Shown: piece by piece, positions 54,281-62,910 of the stretch
How the letters are laid out: the number at the start of each line of letters is the position of its first letter
Position numbering within the stretch: position 1 is the stretch's first letter
NCBI GenBank assembly: GCA_963749535.1
Contig: CAVVNF010000025.1
Span: 5,724-69,723, forward strand
Source: Chersky-299 sp963749535
GTDB lineage: Bacteria; Actinomycetota; Thermoleophilia; RBG-16-64-13
Direction: 5' to 3'
DNA length: 64,000 nt
Position numbers and translations under genes: made by a program
The notes under the pieces: generated by a model
Seen by the model: only the letters and a program-made list of their open reading frames with translations
Database searches by the model: none
Told to the model about the DNA's origin: nothing

Positions 54281-55150
54281 CTACTTCACGGAGGAAGGCA
54301 GCGCCTCGCGCAGAGTCACGAACGAGTAGCCTTGCGCTTTGATCTCCTCGAGCAGCTTCGGCAGGATGCTGGCCATCTGCTTGCTGCCCACGTGCATCAA
54401 GATGATGGCCCCGGGCGCGAGCTTGCTCATCACCACGTGCTCGATCTGTACGGGGGTACGCGTGGTTTCCCAGTCCAGCGTATCGATGGTCCAGTAGACG
54501 CTCACGTAACCTGCACTGCGCAGTACGGCCAGGACATGTTTGTTTCTCGCGCCGTATGGTGGCCTGAACAGCGGCCTTGGGTCCTCGGCACCGGCCTTGA
54601 CGATCGCCGAAGCTGTCCTGCTGAGCTGAGAGCGCATCTGCGCATCGGTGAGCTTGGTAAAGTCCGGGTGAGAGTAGGAATGGCTCCCGATCGGGAAACC
54701 GGCCGCGACGATCTGGGCCACCGATTTCGGAAAGTCACGCAGGAACTCCCCGGTCAGAAAGAAGGTCCCTTGGGCCCCACCCTTGTCCAGCGCGGCCAAG
54801 ATCGCCGGCAATGGCGAGGGGTCGTAGGCCGCATCGAATGTCAGAGCCACCACTTTCTCATCGGTAGGGATGCGCTCGTACTCCTTCCCCGGGGACAGCG
54901 CCAGGGTGGTAGTCGTTCGCTTGGCAGTGGTCCTCGAGTGCGACGAGCTGGTCGTGGACTTCTTGGTCGTAGATGAGCCGGTGGTGGAAGTGGAGACAGG
55001 CTTGTGCGGGCTGGTCGCCGTTGTCGAAGACGCCTGCTTGTCGCCGTGAGAGCAACCGCTCGCCGCAAATGCCAAACCAAGGACAAGAAGGGCACAGGCC
55101 AGCAGAGCCGCGCCCGTCGATATCGCTCCTGTCCTCTGCTCCCGCTTCAC
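54281..55150 (-). CDS. Polysaccharide deacetylase lipoprotein (NodB domain)
   Basis: A CE4-type enzyme that removes acetyl groups from peptidoglycan or related sugars. GTG 55150 is placed after TTGGAGG. A signal with lipobox ends in A-A-S-G-C (lipid-modified Cys near residue 33), followed by a long S/T/K-rich linker and the NodB domain: V-A-L-T-F-D-A-A-Y-D (catalytic D and zinc Asp; here with A-A-Y in place of the usual D-D-G), I-G-S-H-S-Y-S-H-P-D (zinc His pair), R-P-P-Y-G and I-L-M-H-V-G-S. A second Asp of the D-D pair is not seen, so activity could be altered. It is convergent with the ferredoxin gene. Confidence 0.88.
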   Translation of the reverse strand: MKREQRTGAISTGAALLACALLVLGLAFAASGCSHGDKQASSTTATSPHKPVSTSTTGSSTTKKSTTSSSHSRTTAKRTTTTLALSPGKEYERIPTDEKVVALTFDAAYDPSPLPAILAALDKGGAQGTFFLTGEFLRDFPKSVAQIVAAGFPIGSHSYSHPDFTKLTDAQMRSQLSRTASAIVKAGAEDPRPLFRPPYGARNKHVLAVLRSAGYVSVYWTIDTLDWETTRTPVQIEHVVMSKLAPGAIILMHVGSKQMASILPKLLEEIKAQGYSFVTLREALPSSVK

Positions 55151-55240
55151 GTGCACCTCCAACCCCCGCCTTTTCTCGCAGGAGACCTCCGTGACCTGTC
55201 GAAGAACCAACCCCGAGAAGAAAGGAGACCCGACTTCAAC

Positions 55241-56740
55241 CTGTCGACCCTATCGCATGTCGGACTAGCCGCAGTCGCGGTCGGGTTCCTTGTCGCCAGC
55301 GTGGTCATCACCGTGCGGGCCGGGCGGCCGAGGGGCCGCAGCCGCATGTTGTACCTTGTCACGGCAGTGCTCCTCGCCGTCCTTTCGTTAATCCTCGTGG
55401 TGACACATTCGCGGGAACCCCTGGCTGCCCTGCCTGGCGAGCAGGTCGTATTGCTTCTGGCCTCCGGGGCTTTCTTCGCCGGCTCGATGAGCTTCCGCAG
55501 GGATCACTTCGCGAATGCCGCCGAGATCCTCGACACCGCTACGGTGGACGCCCTCACCAGGGTGGCCAGCCACCGGGTGTTCCAGGATCGTCTCGCCCAT
55601 GAGTGCGAGCGCGCGTACCGTTTTGGAGACTCCTTCATGCTTGCGCTCCTCGATCTCGACGGATTCCATCCCGTGAACAATCGCCACGGTCACCGCACGG
55701 GTGATCGCATCCTCATAGAGTTGGCCCGCAGGCTTTGCTCGCAGGTCCGCGAGATCGACCTCGTCGCCCGCTTCGGCGGCGACCAGTTCGCCATCATCCT
55801 GCCGCACACGTTCGAGAAAGGTGGCCGGGAGGTCACTGAGAGAGTCCGCCAGAACGTGGCCGCCTGGGTGTTCACCACCCCTGACGGCACCGAAGTGCGC
55901 TTGACTGTCAGTGTGGGGGTCTGTTCTTATCCACAGGACGGAGCCTCCGCCCCAGATCTTGTCGAGGCCGCGCAAAGGGCCCTCGACTTCGCGAAGCAGC
56001 TTGGGGGGAATCAGGTGCAACTCTCTCGAGAGCTGCCGGGCCGCGATGCTCCGGACAACGTGGTCTCTCTCCCCCGTTCCGGTCGGGGCGCCGTCGTCCG
56101 CAGCCTCGCCGCCGCCGTCGACATCCGCGACCGTTACACGCAGAACCACTCCCGGCTCGTCTCCGAGCTCTCGGCCGCCATTGCCAGGGCCATCGGCCTG
56201 CCCACCGCAGATGTGGCCCGCATCAAGGACGGGGCGCTTCTCCACGACGTGGGCAAGATCGGCGTGCCCGACGCCATCCTCACGAAGGAAGGGAGCCTCA
56301 CGCCGGAGGAGTGGAAGAGCATCCGCCAGCACCCCGTGTTGGGCAAGCGGATCATGGAGCAAGCGCCCGAACTTCACGACCTCATGCCGCTCGTGCTGCA
56401 TCACCAGGAGCACTTCGACGGCACGGGATATCCACAGCGCCTACGCGGCAACAACATCCCCATGGGTGCACGGATCATCGCCGCGGCCGACGCCTACCAC
56501 GCTATCCGCTCCGACCGCCCCTACCGTTCCGGCCGGACTCACATGGAAGCCACCCACGAACTGCAACGCTGCTCCGGAGGCCAGTTCGACCCAGCCATCG
56601 TGGACGCGCTTGTCTCGCTTCTCGAAACCGACGATGGATTGCGCTCGCTGCTGCTCCCTGAGGACGACGATCCCACGGCGGAGCACATTACCTCAGCCCC
56701 AGCGGCGAGGCAGGCTTCCTGGAGACTGGGGGCCAGCTGA
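55241..56740 (+). CDS. Membrane GGDEF and HD-GYP protein (degenerate GGDQF)
   Basis: Likely makes or degrades cyclic di-GMP, or senses it. Two membrane helices (V-A-V-G-F-L-V-A-S-V-V-I and L-V-T-A-V-L-L-A-V-L-S-L-I-L-V) precede a GGDEF domain with R-F-G-G-D-Q-F, in which Q replaces the catalytic E; the inhibitory-site R-E-I-D is kept five residues upstream. The HD-GYP domain follows with L-L-H-D-V-G-K-I-G-V-P-D and H-H-Q-E-H-F-D-G-T-G-Y-P. The latter looks active as a phosphodiesterase; the former is probably not a cyclase. The start is not clear: a CTG at 55241 is 13 bases after AAAGGAG, while the frame runs open to 55004 without a good start. Confidence 0.82.
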   Translation: MSTLSHVGLAAVAVGFLVASVVITVRAGRPRGRSRMLYLVTAVLLAVLSLILVVTHSREPLAALPGEQVVLLLASGAFFAGSMSFRRDHFANAAEILDTATVDALTRVASHRVFQDRLAHECERAYRFGDSFMLALLDLDGFHPVNNRHGHRTGDRILIELARRLCSQVREIDLVARFGGDQFAIILPHTFEKGGREVTERVRQNVAAWVFTTPDGTEVRLTVSVGVCSYPQDGASAPDLVEAAQRALDFAKQLGGNQVQLSRELPGRDAPDNVVSLPRSGRGAVVRSLAAAVDIRDRYTQNHSRLVSELSAAIARAIGLPTADVARIKDGALLHDVGKIGVPDAILTKEGSLTPEEWKSIRQHPVLGKRIMEQAPELHDLMPLVLHHQEHFDGTGYPQRLRGNNIPMGARIIAAADAYHAIRSDRPYRSGRTHMEATHELQRCSGGQFDPAIVDALVSLLETDDGLRSLLLPEDDDPTAEHITSAPAARQASWRLGAS

Positions 56741-56766
56741 GCCGCCGGCCGGAGTGCGCGCCAGCA

Positions 56767-56924
56767 GGCTGCTGAAGAGTGGCGCCTCGCCGCCAGAGCC
56801 CGATGGGTACGCGCACGAGAAGGACGCGGGAATCGTGAACAGCAGCGCTATTGACGCGACCGACGACGTGCTATCGTGCCGCCCCGTGCGCTTGTGACGG
56901 CCGGGGCGCTGTTCTTCAGCAGCC
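56767..56924. repeat. 158-bp MITE-like sequence with inverted ends
   Basis: A 20-bp end, GGCTGCTGAAGAGTGGCGCC, and the reverse complement of 56905-56924 agree at about 16 of 20 positions. The outer word GGCTGCTGAAGA resembles ends of several insertion sequences. It fills the gap between two convergent genes and has no coding capacity. No clear target duplication is visible. Confidence 0.55.
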
Positions 56925-56933
56925 CCACTAGTA

Positions 56934-57401
56934 CTAGCCGATGACCGTCAGCCCGTACATGTGGTAGAAGAACACCGCCGCGAAAACGGCGACCATCAGG
57001 ATCACGGCGATCAACGTCCGCCGATATTTGCGGAATCGCCACACGAGCAGTGTGGCCAAGATGATGAGAGCCACTTTTACCAGCCCGGCCAGCAGCGGGC
57101 TCGAAACAAACAGCGTGCGCATGACGGGGTTCACTTCGGTACTCCCCAGTGACAGCGCATGCATGGTCAATGCGAAATCGGCCAGATTCAGACAATTGAC
57201 TACGATCAGGAGAACGGCCAGCGTCCCTGGTTTGTCCCGCAACCACACCAGGCTGTGTTCCAGCGAATCGCCGAACGGGCCCGCGACGGCCACATCGCGT
57301 CTATCGAACCCAGTCCTGCGCTCGCGCAGCACGAATGTAAGCCGACGCTTCCGCCTCTCCCTGCGCCGGCGATCGTCCGCTGGATGGTTGGCAGCGATCA
57401 T
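56934..57401 (-). CDS. Small membrane protein, DUF5658-like
   Basis: A 155-residue protein with a basic N-terminus (R-R-R-R-E-R-R-K-R-R) and four hydrophobic segments. The conserved stretch N-L-A-D-F-A-L-T-M-H-A-L-S-L-G-S-T-E-V-N-P-V-M matches the DUF5658 signature as I recall it. Function unknown; no neighbours suggest one. The ATG is at 57401. Confidence 0.7.
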   Translation of the reverse strand: MIAANHPADDRRRRERRKRRLTFVLRERRTGFDRRDVAVAGPFGDSLEHSLVWLRDKPGTLAVLLIVVNCLNLADFALTMHALSLGSTEVNPVMRTLFVSSPLLAGLVKVALIILATLLVWRFRKYRRTLIAVILMVAVFAAVFFYHMYGLTVIG

Positions 57402-57481
57402 TGGCTGATTATACGTAGTCCGTCCGTTTGTGGAATAGCGTTTCGGTGCAATTCTACTCGCGGGTATTACCCATTTTGTCG

Positions 57482-58775
57482 CTACTTGCGAACATCCTGC
57501 AGGCTTGGGACCGGTCTTGCGGGATCACCGGTCAGACGTAGGTACTCCTTCCGCAGGACGGGAGCGGCGTAGACTAGTCCCGCGAACGAGATCACCCCCG
57601 CCAGGGTGATCACCAGACCCGAGATCCGCTGGTACAGGATGGGCGCTATGAGTGTGCCTATAAGAGCGGCCAGCTGCATGGAGCTGTTCTCCAAGCCTTG
57701 GATGCTCCCCAGCCACCGGCTCGGCACCACGGCCACGAGGAACGACTGCTTGGACGGATACGACCAGGCTACCGCGAAGCCCTCGATCACGTTTATGACG
57801 ATGAACAAGGTCAGATTTCGCGTGACGCCGTAGCTCATCCAGGCGAAAGCCGAGATCGTGTATCCCGAGAACATGAGCATCCACCGGCTGTGCCGGTCCG
57901 CCAGATATCCGCCCACCCAGGAGAAGAGCATGGGGACGCTGAAGGCGATCCATGTCATCCCTACGAAGCGGACCGACGCACCCAAATGGCGAAGCCACAC
58001 ACTCCACAGCACTTCGAACACTCCCATGGCGAACTGTCCGGTGGCCCCGATCACCAGGAAAGCTACGACTGCCGGGGTGACCAAGACGCGGTAGGGCGGA
58101 TGCTTGAGCTTGTCCAGCCTACGATGCAGGAAGGGTTCGGGTTCCTTGACGGCGATCGCGAGCGTGACGGCCGTGAGCGCAGAGAGGGCGCTGCCGAAGA
58201 TGAAGATCGCGTAGAAGGCCCATTTGCCCTGTCCCCCACCGAGGCTGTAGAGCGGCCAAGCTAAAACCGGACCGGCTACCAATCCACCGAACTGTGCAGA
58301 GGTAAGCCAGCCATAGGCCCGGCTTCGGGTCTCCTCGGTGCTCAGTTCCGCGACCAGCGCCTTGCTGGCCGGGCTGACCGCAGCGGCCCCTATACCCTCG
58401 AGCAACCGAAATAGGATGAACCAACCCGGATGGGTCGTGGTTATGAACAGGAGAGTCGCCACCGCGTAGAAAGACACTCCGACGACGATCATGGGCTTTC
58501 TTCCCACCCGGTCGCTGAGCCTTCCGAGCCAGGCGGAGAAGAAGAACGTGCCCACGTAATAGGCCGAGGCGACGACCCCGATCAACCATATGGAGGCGTG
58601 AGCCTGCTCCTTGAGAAACACCGGCAGGTAGGGCAGGATAGCTCCGAACCCAGACCAGACGACGAAGCTCGCCACGCAGACGATGCCGAGCTGAAACCAG
58701 CGCGTCCGCGAGTTGGCGGCGCCGCCATCGAGAGCGGTGTTCAGGTCGGACCGACTTGCGGGAGTTTTGCTCATG
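57482..58775 (-). CDS. MFS transporter, 12 transmembrane segments
   Basis: A major facilitator superfamily protein of about 430 residues with the signature L-G-R-L-S-D-R-V-G-R-K-P between helices 2 and 3 and Y-L-A-D-R-H-S-R-W-M between 8 and 9. A motif R-L-L-E-G-I-G-A-A-A-V-S-P-A in helix 4 suggests a drug exporter type. ATG 58775 has no ribosome-binding site; a TTG at 58792 is the alternative. It is divergent from the SagB-type gene. Substrate unknown. Confidence 0.88.
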
Positions 58776-58868
58776 TGGGAACTTGGACTCAAGTCAATAA
58801 GGCCACGCTTCAGAACGTGGCCATCCAGGCTATCATCTTGACGGCGGACGGCGGGAGGTAGTACCCAT

Positions 58869-59696
58869 ATGCTCGAGCACCCAGGACGGGCTTTCCAGGC
58901 CAGGACGGCCTACCACCGGCAGACTTTGGAGGACCGCGAACTCGATTGGCGCACCAAGCCTGCGGCGTATAAGTTCTATCCCTACGCTCCGGTCATCATG
59001 CTTCCGAAGCCGGTCACGTCTGAAGAGGCCGGCTTGGATCTGTGGAAGTCTATCGCGGCCCGGCGCAGCGTCCGTTCTTACGCCACGACGCCGATGACCC
59101 TGCTGGAGCTTTCGCGGCTGTTGTGGGCGGGCAATGGAGTGACGGCGAGCTTCGGCCAAGACTTCTATCGCTCCGCGCCGTCGGCAGGTGCCCTGTACCC
59201 TGTCGAGACATACCTGGTGGTCAACCGGGTGGAGGGTCTCGACCCGGGCCTTTACCATTACCGGGTCGCCGGGGTCGACATCCTGGAGCGGCCCATCGTC
59301 GAGGGCAGCCACAGCCTCGAGCAGCTCAGGGTGGGAGATCTTGGCGACGCGATCGCCGCAGCCGCCTTGGATCAGCGGATGTGCGCCAAGGCCGCAGTGG
59401 TATTCGTCTGGACCGCGGTCTTCGCGAGAAGCGTCTGGAAGTACCGCGACCGCGCGTATCGCTATTTCTACCTGGATGCAGGTCACATCGCGGCCCACGT
59501 GTCGCTGGCCGCCGTATCGCTCGGCCTCGCCAGTTGTCCGGTGGCCGCCTACTTCGACGACGAAGCCGACGTGCTGCTCGAACTCGATGGAGAGTCGGAA
59601 AGTGTTCTCTACATGACTACCGTGGGCAAGCCTTCCCGACCCTTCGGCGGGGCAGGCCGCGTGGACGTCCACCACACGGCGCGGCCCAAGGAGTAG
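58869..59696 (+). CDS. SagB/ThcOx-type nitroreductase-fold oxidoreductase
   Basis: SagB-type enzymes are FMN dehydrogenases; in peptide gene clusters they oxidise azolines. This 275-residue protein has the nitroreductase start A-A-R-R-S-V-R-S-Y, then R-S-A-P-S-A-G-A-L-Y-P-V-E (FMN binding), G-L-Y-H-Y and the C-terminal F-Y-L-D-A-G-H-I-A and L-A-S-C-P-V-A-A-Y. There is no cyclodehydratase or precursor peptide gene next to it, so a role in peptide modification is not supported. A start at ATG 58869 follows GGGAGG at nine bases. Confidence 0.88.
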   Translation: MLEHPGRAFQARTAYHRQTLEDRELDWRTKPAAYKFYPYAPVIMLPKPVTSEEAGLDLWKSIAARRSVRSYATTPMTLLELSRLLWAGNGVTASFGQDFYRSAPSAGALYPVETYLVVNRVEGLDPGLYHYRVAGVDILERPIVEGSHSLEQLRVGDLGDAIAAAALDQRMCAKAAVVFVWTAVFARSVWKYRDRAYRYFYLDAGHIAAHVSLAAVSLGLASCPVAAYFDDEADVLLELDGESESVLYMTTVGKPSRPFGGAGRVDVHHTARPKE

Positions 59697-59848
59697 GTAG
59701 TAGCAGGCAGCCAACCCGCCGCGCCGCATTCGCGGTCCACCCCTATTCGTGGAAGCCGCGGCCGCGACAGCTTTCGGAGCCTATCGCCGGAAGTCAGGGC
59801 CGCCGCTTCAGCTATCCAGGCCTCTGCGGGGAAACCTCGGCTGCCGCG

Positions 59849-60277
59849 TCAGCTATCCGGCGTCCTCATCTTGCTGAAATAGTGGATGTCACGGTGGAAG
59901 ACATAGCCGAGCCGCTCGAAGAAGTGCATGGACCCCTCGTTGCCTTCCTCGATCAAGGCCGCGACCACCTCCAGCCCCCTTGCTTCGAGCCGAGCTTCCA
60001 CCTCGGCGACCAACCTGGAGGCGACTCCCCGATGTTGGCACGACGGAGCCACGGCAAGCCGGTTGATCCAGCCTTTGCGGCCGTCGTGCGTGCCGAAGAC
60101 TACCCCCACGAGCCGTCCCTGCTCTTCGGCCACGATGAACACCGCTGTGTCCTTCTCCAATTCGGCGGCCACCTTGGCCCTTGCGTCGCGGCCCACCGGC
60201 CGGAACGGCAACTCGGCTTCGCTCCACAAATCGAGCACGGCATCGTAGTCGTCGAGGCGGAAATCGCGAATGTTCAC
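59849..60277 (-). CDS. GNAT family N-acetyltransferase
   Basis: An acetyl-CoA-dependent transferase of about 142 residues. The GTG at 60277 follows GGAAG and starts the domain directly (N-I-R-D-F-R-L-D-D-Y-D-A-V). The acetyl-CoA loop is V-A-P-S-C-Q-H-R-G-V-A-S-R-L, and A-A-L-I-E-E-G-N-E-G-S-M-H-F-F-E-R-L-G-Y is the typical C-terminal core. Substrate unknown. An open frame extends to 60487 but has no good start in it. Confidence 0.87.
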   Translation of the reverse strand: MNIRDFRLDDYDAVLDLWSEAELPFRPVGRDARAKVAAELEKDTAVFIVAEEQGRLVGVVFGTHDGRKGWINRLAVAPSCQHRGVASRLVAEVEARLEARGLEVVAALIEEGNEGSMHFFERLGYVFHRDIHYFSKMRTPDS

Positions 60278-60594
60278 GGCTTCCAAGTCGTCGCACGTCG
60301 CATATCCGCTGCGAGTATGGGAGGGTTCCGCAGCGACCGGCTCAGAAATCTGGGTCTTGCCGTCGGCGGTGATCACAATCTGCCTTCTCTTTCCCGCCCG
60401 GCGGTTATCCTTAGGCGCGTGGAGAGGTGGTCCCAGAGCATGTCGCAAGTCAAGCCATATTGTGGAGCCCAAAGGCCGGCTTGGCAAACTCGCGGTGTCA
60501 GTGGAGTCGCTACGCGTGTCTGAGACTCACGCTCCTGGGGATATAGGGAAGCGAGCCGTCCGGGCACCCGCGAGATCGGCGACCCCGACCGGCT
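60278..60594. other. 317 bp without a recognisable gene
   Basis: It holds the 5' side of the acetyltransferase gene and the 3' side of the EamA transporter gene. No repeat, RNA or terminator stands out. Confidence 0.4.
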
Positions 60595-61560
60595 CTACTT
60601 CGGCAAACGCGATCCGCCTCCTGAAGCGGTCCTGGCGGCCAATCCCACCGCCTGGACTTGGCGCCGCGAAGTCAACCCTATGAGCGTGAGCACGAACAAA
60701 GCGGCCAGGATGAGCAGGATGCCGATCGCCTCGTAGATCCCCACGTGTTCCTTGAGCAACAGCCACGACGAGACGACACCGATGACCGGAGCCGCCAGGG
60801 TACCCAGCCCGGCGATCCCAGCGGGAAGGACTTGCAGCACGTATAGCCACAGAAACCAGGCCACGGCCGTGGCAAGCAAGACGTTGTAGGCGAGCGCGGC
60901 TACGAATGCCGGCGCCCAGGTGATCCCCTGCGACGGGTGGACAAGCGCAATGATGACGATCGGGATGGCACCGAACAGCATCTGCCAGGCCGTCAGGTTA
61001 AGCACGTCGACGGGACCGCGGCTGCGTATCCTCTTTGCCACTACCGTACTCGCAGCCCAGGCGAGGCCCGCGCCAACCGCCATCAGCTTGCTCGCCAGCG
61101 AGCCCTTCAGGTTGACCGGATCGAGTATCGCGACGAGGCCGACCACCGCCAGAGCCACGGCCAGCCATTGGACCCGCTTGAGGCGCTCACCCAGGAACAG
61201 CCGCGCGAAGATCAGTGCCCAGAACGGCATGGTATAGACGAGCGCTGACGTCCTCCCCGCCGAGCCGCTCTCGAGAGCCCACATCAGCAACCCGATCTGG
61301 GCGGTTGTCTGCAGCAGGCCCAGCAAGATCGTGAGAGGCACTTGTCTGGGGCGCAGGGGGCGCCGCAATGCGAGAACCAAAAGGAAAAGGGCGATCGCAC
61401 CGAAACCCGTCCGCATGGCCGCGAACGGCCACACAGACGCGTAGCGCAGCCCAATCTTCATGACGACCCAATTGGCCCCGAGGAATATCGACTGGCCGGC
61501 GAGGGCGGCCATCGCCACATTGGTGGACCCGGTGTCACTGCCCGGGGTTCGGTCCCGCAC
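60595..61560 (-). CDS. EamA (DMT superfamily) transporter
   Basis: An inner-membrane protein of 321 residues with ten hydrophobic segments and two EamA repeats. Recognisable are G-A-N-W-V-V-M-K-I-G-L-R-Y, the E-S-G-S-A-G-R-T-S-A-L-V-Y-T-M-P-F-W region of the first repeat, and A-P-V-I-G-V-V-S-S-W-L-L-L-K-E-H of the second. Members export amino acids or metabolites; the substrate is not clear. The start at 61560 is an ATG but has no strong ribosome-binding site. Confidence 0.88.
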   Translation of the reverse strand: MRDRTPGSDTGSTNVAMAALAGQSIFLGANWVVMKIGLRYASVWPFAAMRTGFGAIALFLLVLALRRPLRPRQVPLTILLGLLQTTAQIGLLMWALESGSAGRTSALVYTMPFWALIFARLFLGERLKRVQWLAVALAVVGLVAILDPVNLKGSLASKLMAVGAGLAWAASTVVAKRIRSRGPVDVLNLTAWQMLFGAIPIVIIALVHPSQGITWAPAFVAALAYNVLLATAVAWFLWLYVLQVLPAGIAGLGTLAAPVIGVVSSWLLLKEHVGIYEAIGILLILAALFVLTLIGLTSRRQVQAVGLAARTASGGGSRLPK

Positions 61561-61678
61561 TTCGATCCGCCCCTCTTTCGCTGGGTCCCTGATGGATGGG
61601 TCCGTGCTAGGTTAACTGCGCGAAGCCTCCGTTTCAATCGGGCGCGCCGTCGCGCCAGGACCTGTACAATTCCCGCGT

Positions 61679-62305
61679 ATGGGCTCCTGGCTGATCCATC
61701 TTCTTCAAAATCACGGGCTGATAATCGTGTTTCTCGCCATGACCGGCGAGAACGCTTGCCTCCCCATACCCAGCGAGATCGTCGTGCCCTACGGTGGCGT
61801 TCTTGCCGCCCAGGGCCATACGACCCTCTGGGCCGTCATCGTGGTGTCCACGGCGGCGGCCCTGGTCGGGGCCAGCATCGTCTACTCCATAGGCAGGTAT
61901 GGCGGACGTCCTCTCGCTGCTCGCTATGGACATGTCTTTCGCCTGAAGCCAAGCCACATCGAGCGTGCGGAGGTTTGGTTTCAGACCCGCGGCGAGTTGA
62001 TGGTGCTCTTCACCCGGGTGCTGCCCGTGGTCCGGACTTTCATCTCATTGCCGGCCGGCTTCTCCCGCATGACCTGGCGGAAATTCCTCTCCTTCACGGC
62101 GCTCGGGTCAGCCGTTTGGAACACCACGCTAGCTTATCTGGGCTGGGCCTTTGGGGCGAACTGGCAGTCGCTGCAGGCGAGCTTTCGCCACTACACGGTC
62201 TACCTCGCCGTTGGGATGGGAGTGGTGATCGTAGCGCTCGTGGTATGGGGTGTGTGGAGGTGGAACCGCAGAGCGCCGGTGCTCGAGGAGGATGAGCGGG
62301 GCTAG
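61679..62305 (+). CDS. DedA family (VTT) membrane protein, second copy
   Basis: Likely a lipid-carrier flippase or related transporter. The 208-residue protein has the canonical E-N-A-C-L-P-I-P-S-E-I-V motif, G-A-S-I-V-Y-S-I-G-R-Y-G-G-R, F-T-R-V-L-P-V-V-R-T-F-I-S-L-P-A-G-F with the essential Arg pair and G-S-A-V-W-N-T. A charged tail ends the protein. It is a different branch from the copy at 6976. ATG 61679 has no good ribosome-binding site. Confidence 0.92.
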   Translation: MGSWLIHLLQNHGLIIVFLAMTGENACLPIPSEIVVPYGGVLAAQGHTTLWAVIVVSTAAALVGASIVYSIGRYGGRPLAARYGHVFRLKPSHIERAEVWFQTRGELMVLFTRVLPVVRTFISLPAGFSRMTWRKFLSFTALGSAVWNTTLAYLGWAFGANWQSLQASFRHYTVYLAVGMGVVIVALVVWGVWRWNRRAPVLEEDERG

Positions 62306-62525
62306 CTGTTCATCTACCGGGGTTTATCGATCCTTGGACGGCGGCGAGCGCTCGGCCACATCCATCAAACTGTTGCAGTAGTATGCGTAGCGTGATAGTC
62401 GAGATGAAGTTCTGCCGGATTTGTCACGCTGGGGCCTGAACTCATAAGCGGAAGCGGGCTGCCGGTTTCATGGCTGGGGCCGTGAAACAGACTGATCACG
62501 CGTTGAGCCCAAGGGCCCTCCATAC
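62306..62525. other. 220 bp without a recognisable gene
   Basis: Between the DedA gene and the broken binding-protein fragment. A weak inverted word (GTTTCATGGC ... GCCGTGAAAC, near 62466-62486) is present. No gene. Confidence 0.4.
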
Positions 62526-62690
62526 AAGATCAGCCCGTGTCACATCGTCGAGAACGTGTACAAATCACCGCCGGTGGGCGGCCAGTGGCGCAAGGCGACC
62601 AAGTATCCGTTCGACTTGACGATCGTCAGCAACAAAGCTGGTCAGATGATCGCGGTACAGGACAAGGTAGCGCCGTATACGGGGTCCTAG
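62526..62690 (+). pseudogene. C-terminal fragment of a substrate-binding protein
   Basis: Fifty-four codons and a stop read C-H-I-V-E-N-V-Y-K-S-P-P-V-G-G-Q-W-R-K, then Y-P-F-D-L-T-I-V-S-N-K and I-A-V-Q-D-K-V-A-P. This is the usual last part of Leu/Ile/Val-type periplasmic binding proteins, as I recall it. No N-terminal portion is found upstream. A terminator follows. It is probably what remains of a tandem copy of the gene at 62911 after a deletion. Confidence 0.65.
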
Positions 62691-62717
62691 AAAGGCAGAT
62701 CACGCCAGCGAGACGAC

Positions 62718-62763
62718 GAGCCGCGGCGGCCCCGGGATTTCCGAGGCCGTCGCGGCTCTTTCG
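62718..62763 (+). terminator. Intrinsic terminator after the binding-protein fragment
   Basis: A hairpin GAGCCGCGGCGGCC / GGCCGTCGCGGCTC with one mismatch in 14 pairs, followed by TTTC. It ends the upstream transcript, which separates the fragment from the intact gene. Confidence 0.75.
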
Positions 62764-62910
62764 AGGCAAGGTCGGGTGAAACCGGGCGCTGCATTGATTG
62801 CCCTCCAAACGGGTTTAGACAAGAGTCGGAACGGCTCCCATGGGGGTGCGCTATAGTGCCCTGGGGTTTAAGACGGTTTCATCGGTACAGGACAGGGGGG
62901 TCAATCGGAG

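Noticed and set aside
58869..59696. A peptide (azole) biosynthesis cluster around the SagB-type gene
   Set aside because: No cyclodehydratase, precursor peptide or peptide exporter of that type nearby; the MFS gene alone is not evidence.
59042..60523. A 493-codon plus-strand frame across the SagB-type and GNAT genes
   Set aside because: It overlaps the oxidoreductase in another frame and runs antisense to the acetyltransferase; composition is Arg/Gly/Pro-rich without domains.
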